From Nitrospira sp. (GTDB taxonomy: Bacteria > Nitrospirota > Nitrospiria > Nitrospirales > Nitrospiraceae), in NCBI GenBank assembly GCA_025360665.1, contig JANYBU010000245.1:1-9546 (forward strand): DNA of 9,546 bases, read 5' to 3'. This document shows, piece after piece, positions 6,132 to 9,546 of this stretch (position 1 is the first letter of the stretch; each line of letters begins with the position of its first letter). The translations under genes were made by a program, and so were the position numbers. A model generated the notes under the pieces. The model did no database searches. It worked only from the letters and a program-made list of their open reading frames with translations, and had not been told where the DNA came from.

Positions 6132-6580
6132 ATTCTCACGCTCCTCAACGGGTAAGTCTGCGGCGGAGTGCCGTTGCAACACAGCAATACAACCTCGGCA
6201 ATCCATAGGCCGTAGGTGGGAAAGTCTACTGCAAAGTCGGATGCGTATCCACCACTCCGTTTTAGCCGAAACTTTTAGGAGGCTGCGAATACTCCTTATG
6301 TTTTCCTTCGCGGTTAACCAGCGGCCGAGGAACTAGACCGCCGATGTTGCCCGAGAAACGGGGACCCACCGAGACTTTGCCAGGAGGGGGAACGGAAACT
6401 AGCCGAGGCCGCGATGGAATTTCAGAAGGCTTCTACCTGGTAGAGTCCGGATGGGTCGTTGTGATCGGCGCGGAGGCGGTCAGCTTCTGGCTGCTTGACA
6501 TCCGTGAGTTTGAATCTATTGGCAGTCTAGAAACATGCGCTTGTGGCTAGGCGTAACGATAACTGAAGTCGATTGGAAGT
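6132..6580. other. 449-base stretch with no supported gene
   Basis: The only frame of note (6344-6550, + strand, 68 codons) lacks a ribosome site and resembles no family. The - strand gives short broken peptides. Immediately upstream of the nuclease (6132-6210) this is probably its leader. The rest may be decayed sequence. No tRNA, terminator with T-run or long repeat was seen. Confidence 0.5.
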
Positions 6581-6805
6581 TTAGGAAAGTTCCGGCAGGC
6601 GATCGATAATTCTCAACCGCACCTCATCTCCCACCTGCATTTGCACCATCTTGGTCGTCAGGCTCTCACGAACCCGATGGGCATCCTCCATCTTAAATTG
6701 AATCTGTCCGCCACATCGCTCAACGAGGTGAAAGAGCAGTAAGTTCGTGAGGTGCTGCAATTCATCGTCACTCGTGTGCGCACTCAGGTTCAAGATCTTG
6801 GACAT
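6581..6805 (-). CDS. Small conserved-looking hypothetical protein (74 aa)
   Basis: I do not recognise a family. The 74-residue product has an N-terminal amphipathic helix (DDELQHLTNLLLFHLVE, about residues 13-29). A strand-like segment (GGQIQFKME) follows, then a helix around EDAHRVRESLTTKM. The C-terminal half (MVQMQVGDEVRLRIIDRLPELS) alternates hydrophobic and charged residues as beta-strands do. There is one cysteine and no signal peptide or membrane segment, so it is probably cytoplasmic. GGAG lies about ten bases before the ATG. It stands alone, with structured or empty DNA on both sides. The balanced composition and ribosome site favour a real gene, but evidence is modest. Confidence 0.55.
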   Translation of the reverse strand: MSKILNLSAHTSDDELQHLTNLLLFHLVERCGGQIQFKMEDAHRVRESLTTKMVQMQVGDEVRLRIIDRLPELS

Positions 6806-7096
6806 CGGAGAGGCTCCAGCTCGGTTATCAGGCCAGTTTCATTTATCGCCGAATCCTCTGTTGTTCCACAATGCCCCAAAGGATGGGGGAAACCCTGGCT
6901 CTACAGAGAGCTACTCCCTCGCCTGTCCATTGGATCACGCTTAATTCAACTGGCATTACAATGGCTTATAGGTGATACGCTGCTAGGAGACGGCGGAAAA
7001 TATTGTGCGCGCCTGGGCGATGAGCAACCGGAGACCTTCACCGAGCGGGGTTGCGCGCATGACGGTGGGCAGACCCGGCAGGGAATGGTCAGGTGG
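6806..7096. other. Non-coding stretch upstream of the domain V-like element, with a GC-rich paired segment
   Basis: No protein family is recognisable on either strand. From 7005 the + strand reads GTGCGCGCC, which resembles a group II intron 5' end (GTGYG). TGCGCGC (7006-7012) can pair with GCGCGCA (7053-7059), and GCAACC (7024-7029) with GGTTGC (7049-7054). The two pairings share two bases, so both cannot form in full. Whether this is what remains of the upstream intron domains is uncertain. Confidence 0.35.
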
Positions 7097-7169
7097 GAGC
7101 CGGATCCGGGCGTGCCGCACGTCCGGATCGGTGGAGGAGGTCAGGGGAGCCCATCATGCCTACTTCGTC
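7097..7169 (+). ncRNA. Group II intron domain V-domain VI remnant
   Basis: GAGCCGGATCC (from 7097) and GCACGTCCGGATC (ending 7129) form a domain V. The lower helix GAGCCGGA/TCCGGATC keeps the AGC triad. The CG bulge at 7120-7121 is present. Domain VI follows: GAGG and AGGT (7134-7141) pair with GCCT and CTTC (7158-7161, 7163-7166), leaving A7162 as a single bulged branch-point adenosine. The putative 3' end is at or near 7169. Changes from the canonical form are a 33- instead of 34-base domain V, a loop GCGTG in place of GNRA, a C-C mismatch (7106/7118), and G-A in place of the G-U wobble (7099/7127). No reverse transcriptase or full domain I is present, so this is probably an inactive remnant. 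Confidence 0.7.
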
Positions 7170-7572
7170 AGTTATCGGAAGGCGCGGATGGCCGACCCGC
7201 CCAGACGGCCCGGCGTAGTACTGCACGCAGTTCATCGCGATTGTACGGTTTGGTGAGACAGGAGAATGCGCCACCGGACAAAGTCCTGGCATGGTAGTCC
7301 TGTGATGTAAAGGCGGTGAGAACAATCACGGGGAGCGAGGGTGCGATGGCCTGGATTGTCTCAAGTACGGCGAGGCCATCTCCATCAGGTAATCCAATAT
7401 CGAGTAATACTGCGGCAAAGTCGACAATCTTCACCTGCGCCAGCGCATCGCGACAGGTCGAGACTCCGGTCACGCGAAAGCCGTCATGTTCAATCAGATC
7501 ATGTAGGGCAGTCAGGATGTCGGGGTCGTCGTCGACAATTAAGACGGCTAGATGAACAGTCTGGAGATTCAT
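7168..7572 (-). CDS. Single-domain response regulator (receiver only)
   Basis: This 134-residue CheY-like receiver would accept phosphate from a histidine kinase. The acidic cluster D14-D16 (LIVDDD) binds magnesium, D58 in LLDIGLPDGDG is the phospho-acceptor, T86 in VLTAF is the switch residue, and K108 in LTKPY completes the site. No output domain follows; the last 15 residues (RPSAPSDN end) are a short tail. The ATG at 7572 is preferred. An in-frame start at 7683 would add 37 residues (SKRCSSMSLKF...) not typical of receivers. A weak AAGAGA precedes 7572. No kinase gene is nearby, so its partner must be elsewhere. Its stop codon overlaps the 3' end of the intron remnant lying on the opposite strand. 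The regulated process cannot be inferred. Confidence 0.9.
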   Translation of the reverse strand: MNLQTVHLAVLIVDDDPDILTALHDLIEHDGFRVTGVSTCRDALAQVKIVDFAAVLLDIGLPDGDGLAVLETIQAIAPSLPVIVLTAFTSQDYHARTLSGGAFSCLTKPYNRDELRAVLRRAVWAGRPSAPSDN

Positions 7573-7897
7573 CGGCGTCTCTTCGGGAGATAAGAAGGCA
7601 GGGCAACTTGGAACCGGAAATTTAAGAGACATTGAGGAGCATCTCTTGCTCAACGGAAGAACTATCCGCTCGTGTGCCATCACTCGATGGACGGTTGTGA
7701 GACAAGGGTGGCCTAACCCGCATGATTCATGAGCACTTCTGCTGCAATCGCCGATGCCTGACTTAAGCGAGACGGGCGAGACTGGCGGGAAATGCGCGAC
7801 AGGCAGGGACAGGGCTCACACGTCACGCGAGTCGCGCTCCTCGCGTTTGTCGCGACCACTCCGCCATTTCGCGACGAATTGTCATGATAAATGCGGG
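7573..7897. other. 325-base intergenic stretch upstream of the response regulator
   Basis: No gene is supported. It holds the palindrome CATGATTCATG (7721-7731), the GCGCGA-type inverted repeats described separately, and the near-palindrome TTGTCATGATAA at about 7879-7890. Promoters for the response regulator must lie here, but I see no clear -35/-10 pair. Confidence 0.5.
7825..7875. repeat. Cluster of CGCG-core inverted repeats
   Basis: ACGCGAG (7825-7831) pairs with CTCGCGT (7840-7846) around an 8-base loop. GTCGCGA (7849-7855) pairs with TCGCGAC (7869-7875) around 13 bases. The related words GTCGCG (from 7831) and GCGCGAC (about 7795) lie in or beside the cluster. It may be a multi-site operator or a structured RNA end downstream of the ribbon-helix-helix gene. 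Confidence 0.5.
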
Positions 7898-8281
7898 CTA
7901 AGTGATCCCCTCAGCCGGACGGGCGATCCCATTGCCGGTGAGCTTGGCACGAGGGGAAACGTTCATGGTCTGACCGACCAACCGAGGTCGACCGGAGCGG
8001 AGTGCCATCATCCGTTTCGGGAAGGGACCCTGACGTGACGTTTCCAGATCCGACAGAGAAGCCCGTAGGGACTGAGCGATTAGCCAGGCGAGCTTCATGT
8101 CAGGGCTCCAATACACCGCATCGCGCAGACGATCGACGAGATCACCAGGGAGGCTGACGGTCAGCCGGACAGTTCGAGGTTGTTGTCGTCCGGCCTTGCT
8201 CGGTCTGGAAGACGAACTAGCGGCCCCACGGCGCTCATTCTTGATCGGGTGACTTGGAGTGGCCTGATCGGTCAGCGACAT
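7898..8281 (-). CDS. Ribbon-helix-helix (CopG/Arc-like) DNA-binding protein
   Basis: This 127-residue protein starts with a flexible Ser/Arg/Lys-rich arm (residues 1-36). The RHH fold follows: strand RTVRLTVSLP (36-45), helix DLVDRLRDAVYWSP (47-60), turn, then helix MKLAWLIAQSLRASLSDLE (62-80). After it comes QGPFPKRMMALRSGRP (84-99), a conserved-looking motif I associate with small RHH proteins on plasmids and integrative elements. The tail (100-127) is basic. It should bind DNA as a dimer through the N-terminal strand. GGAGG lies seven bases before the ATG, so the start is firm. The dyad TCGGACTATAGTCTGA about 40 bases upstream is a plausible autoregulatory site. No parA, toxin or relaxase neighbour is seen, so the exact role (repression, partition, relaxosome) is open. 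Confidence 0.82.
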   Translation of the reverse strand: MSLTDQATPSHPIKNERRGAASSSSRPSKAGRQQPRTVRLTVSLPGDLVDRLRDAVYWSPDMKLAWLIAQSLRASLSDLETSRQGPFPKRMMALRSGRPRLVGQTMNVSPRAKLTGNGIARPAEGIT

Positions 8282-8320
8282 TGTATACCTCCCCAGATTG
8301 CTCTGAAATGAAACGGCCCC

Positions 8321-8336
8321 TCGGACTATAGTCTGA
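8321..8336. promoter_or_regulatory. Dyad around a TATAGT -10-like box upstream of the RHH gene
   Basis: TCGGACTATAGTCTGA contains the perfect 10-base palindrome GACTATAGTC (8324-8333), with one mismatched pair before the symmetry resumes. On the - strand TATAGT could serve as a -10 box, giving a leader of about 36 bases. The -35 region is not convincing. Overlap of dyad and -10 is what a self-repressing RHH protein would need; this is inference. Confidence 0.4.
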
Positions 8337-8357
8337 TCTCATGCCTTCTGGCCCCTG

Positions 8358-8543
8358 TCAGATTGGAGGGCCGCGCCGCTGCTGAGGGCAGGACGCGGCC
8401 CCGATGGCGGAAGCGTGTGGCGGTGGGAGGGCTCCGGATGGGCATAATCCAGAGGTAGGCCCACCTGCGTGAGAGGCATTAACCTCTTGGGTGGGTACCC
8501 ACCGGCGTTTCGCTTCGCCAAGAATCTTCCAGCTTGTGATCAT
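8358..8543 (-). CDS. Possible small ORF (61 aa), uncertain
   Basis: An ATG at 8543 is preceded by AAGGAG with a ten-base spacer, and opens a frame starting MITSWKILGEAKRRWVPTQE. The rest (NASHAGGPTSGLCPSG... to PPI) is rich in Gly, Pro, Ala and Ser. It is not recognisable and looks like translated GC-rich non-coding DNA. Most of the frame coincides with a chain of hairpins. It may be a leader peptide or a decayed gene start whose ribosome site survives. No domain is claimed. Confidence 0.25.
   Translation of the reverse strand: MITSWKILGEAKRRWVPTQEVNASHAGGPTSGLCPSGALPPPHASAIGAASCPQQRRGPPI
8368..8519 (-). ncRNA. Candidate structured RNA: chain of hairpins upstream of the RHH gene
   Basis: Five stems lie in a row: GGCG/CGCC (8504-8507 with 8516-8519), GGTGGG-TA-CCCACC (8490-8503), AGAGG/CCTCT (8472-8476 with 8483-8487), CTCCGGAT/ATCCAGAG (8432-8439 with 8447-8454) and GGGCCGCG/CGCGGCCC (8368-8375 with 8394-8401). 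The fourth stem has an odd pair that is a G-U wobble only in - strand RNA. CCCACC at 8460-8465 can also pair with 8490-8495, an alternative to the second stem, as in attenuators. It lies between a ribosome-site-bearing ATG and the RHH gene. No known RNA family is recognised. Confidence 0.35.
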
Positions 8544-8801
8544 CGACTTCGTACTCCTTACGTCGGGTAATGAAAGGACTACAGCCTTACAGCAACCCCT
8601 GTACCAGAGTTTTCTCAGTGAAAATATTCCGAGGCCTACGATATAAGTCGTTGAGTACATTTGCTTTGGTGAGTGAGCGGGAAAGATGAGGCTATAGGGC
8701 AGAGGCGTATCTGATTCAGTACGCTCTTTATCCTAGGAGATACATGCACAGAGGGGAAGGCGATAGATGAAAGCTACGGAGAGCCAGAGATGGAGCGCGA
8801 T
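8544..8801. other. 258-base gap without recognised genes
   Basis: This stretch lies downstream of the CopD-like gene and upstream of the hairpin chain. It contains the short palindrome TCCTAGGA near 8731-8738 and otherwise nothing I can support. A promoter for - strand transcription towards the hairpins may be here; TTGCTG-N17-CATTAC on the - strand near 8570-8600 is the best candidate and is weak. Confidence 0.4.
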
Positions 8802-9314
8802 CTATTGGTGGAGATGTTTCATCGCGGCGGCACAGAGGATGATGAAGAAACCGATCCACAGTGCGGCTTGTTGGAAAGGGATCGCCTCGTAAGATTCTTC
8901 TTCGCCTTCTTCTGCGTCGTCGGATTTGAAGAGCACCGTGTAGAGGAAGAGCGTGAGAAGACAGAGGACAAGAAACAGCTTGATAAAGAAGACGGTCAGG
9001 TATTTCGCATGGTGTTGGATCCCGCTGCCGGTTTGCAAGGTGACGGCCTGATTGACATAGTGGAGGTTGATGCCACCGGTAAACAGCAGGACGACGAGTA
9101 GGATGCCCGCGACTTTCTTGTAGTGCTGATAGAACGCATCGGTGATCGGCTTGATCTGCTCCTTGGCGACCGCCTTCTTCAGGCCTGGGGTCACCGCCAT
9201 GACGAGGAAGGCAAGTCCGCCGATCCAGATGACCGCCGACAATAAGTGGAACCAATGATTGATGATGGGAATCAGCGTATCGAGATCGGTGACGATGCTT
9301 TGAAGAGCGTCCAT
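8802..9314 (-). CDS. Four-helix CopD-like integral membrane protein
   Basis: This 170-residue protein has four predicted membrane helices at about 18-42, 66-87, 104-129 and 148-166. The first helix region HWFHLLSAVIWIGGLAFLV (H20, H23, WIGG) resembles the start of CopD/PF05425-type copper-resistance membrane domains and related haem- or metal-linked membrane proteins. H85 after helix two and the paired H101/H102 before helix three are further candidate ligands. An acidic loop (DDAEEGEEESYE, 132-143) lies between helices three and four. CopD proteins are usually longer, so this is a shortened relative. The ATG at 9314 has only a weak ACGAG upstream, and the upstream inverted repeat reaches to within about ten bases of it. 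The next gene upstream on this strand encodes a PCP-reductase-domain protein. Transport of copper is not established. Confidence 0.8.
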   Translation of the reverse strand: MDALQSIVTDLDTLIPIINHWFHLLSAVIWIGGLAFLVMAVTPGLKKAVAKEQIKPITDAFYQHYKKVAGILLVVLLFTGGINLHYVNQAVTLQTGSGIQHHAKYLTVFFIKLFLVLCLLTLFLYTVLFKSDDAEEGEEESYEAIPFQQAALWIGFFIILCAAAMKHLHQ

Positions 9315-9323
9315 TATTAGACT

Positions 9324-9395
9324 CGTAAAACGTAATGGGTAGGGGGGTCAGCCACGAATCCGAGGCTCTGAACTTCACTCGTTTTACGTTTTACG
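9324..9395. repeat. Intergenic inverted repeat CGTAAAACGTAA / TTACGTTTTACG
   Basis: Perfect 12-base arms at 9324-9335 and 9384-9395 flank a 48-base spacer, with AGCC/GGCT pairing inside it. The right arm touches the stop codon of the PCP-reductase gene and the left arm reaches to 10 bases from the start of the CopD-like gene. The word style (repeated TTTTACG with an ACTCG flank) resembles the CACG-type repeats at 1176-1236 and 3921-3994. Confidence 0.7.
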
Positions 9396-9546
9396 CTAAA
9401 ATTTAAAGACCGGCGTTTCGTTGCCGAATCGTTTCTTGCGGAGTTCTTCCATCAACTCAATGGTAATCAGGGGGATGCTATTCTCGCGTGCGTGCTTTTC
9501 GACGCCTTTTTTCACCATGGCGCGCAAGAAATAGGGAATCCGGTTG
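9396..9546 (-). CDS. PCP-reductase-domain (PF08369-like) protein, C-terminal part (partial)
   Basis: The frame enters at the right edge and ends at the TAG at 9396-9398. Its 49 visible residues include NRIPYFLRAMVKKGVEKHAR, then SIPLITIELMEELRKKRFGN and TPVFKF. The pattern RIP-F-R-V-K-VEK-AR followed by IT-E-ME matches the small domain found at the end of the light-independent protochlorophyllide reductase B subunit and in stand-alone proteins of non-photosynthetic bacteria. In chlorophyll-free organisms its role is unknown. The N-terminus is outside the window. Only about 90 bases separate it from the CopD-like gene, so the two may be co-transcribed. Confidence 0.75.
   Translation of the reverse strand, partial: NRIPYFLRAMVKKGVEKHARENSIPLITIELMEELRKKRFGNETPVFKF

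Noticed and set aside
6132..6206. Longer nuclease start at 6206
   Set aside because: The extra 25 residues do not look like part of the winged helix, and GAGGAG precedes the ATG at 6131.
6344..6550. Possible 68-codon gene on the + strand
   Set aside because: No ribosome site, no recognisable family and no supporting neighbours.
7573..7683. Longer response-regulator start at 7683
   Set aside because: It would add 37 atypical residues before the receiver fold, which begins right after the ATG at 7572.
8339..8521. Second small - strand frame in the hairpin region
   Set aside because: It begins at TTG without a ribosome site, and its composition is what GC-rich non-coding DNA gives.

Overview
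The window reads as a piece of a moderately GC-rich bacterial chromosome. The most likely source is the Nitrospirota (Nitrospira-like). This rests on a stand-alone PCP-reductase-domain protein, the mix of housekeeping genes and the many short intergenic inverted repeats built from CACG/TTACG words. The assignment is an inference from family recognition, not a search result.

Left part (1-4803, mostly + strand): the end of an FKBP-type prolyl isomerase overlaps the start of gcvT (glycine cleavage T protein). An ADP-ribose-type Nudix hydrolase follows. Facing them is a tiny exported Lys/Asp/Glu-repeat protein with a sigma-54-like promoter. Next come a mug-type mismatch uracil/thymine glycosylase whose C-terminal tail looks frameshifted, an exported TPR protein preceded by two dyad sequences, and fabI (enoyl-ACP reductase). 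A strong stem-loop separates fabI from the convergent arfB (ribosome rescue).

Right part (4902-9546, all recognised genes on the - strand): arfB is followed by a more accessory stretch. It holds a two-domain protein (winged helix plus PD-(D/E)XK nuclease), a small hypothetical protein, a single-domain response regulator and a ribbon-helix-helix protein of a type I associate with mobile elements. Between these genes are structured, apparently non-coding segments. The most notable is a clear but drifted group II intron domain V-domain VI pair (7097-7169) that abuts the response-regulator stop codon. A run of consecutive hairpins lies upstream of the ribbon-helix-helix gene (8368-8519). The window closes with a four-helix CopD-like membrane protein and the C-terminus of a PCP-reductase-domain protein.

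The genes do not form one pathway. The left side is ordinary metabolism and maintenance. The right-centre (about 5313-8540) looks like an acquired or decayed region, judged by its low gene density, remnant intron, nuclease and mobile-type DNA-binding protein. I found no CRISPR array, tRNA, rRNA or intact transposase, and no multi-gene defence operon that I can name.
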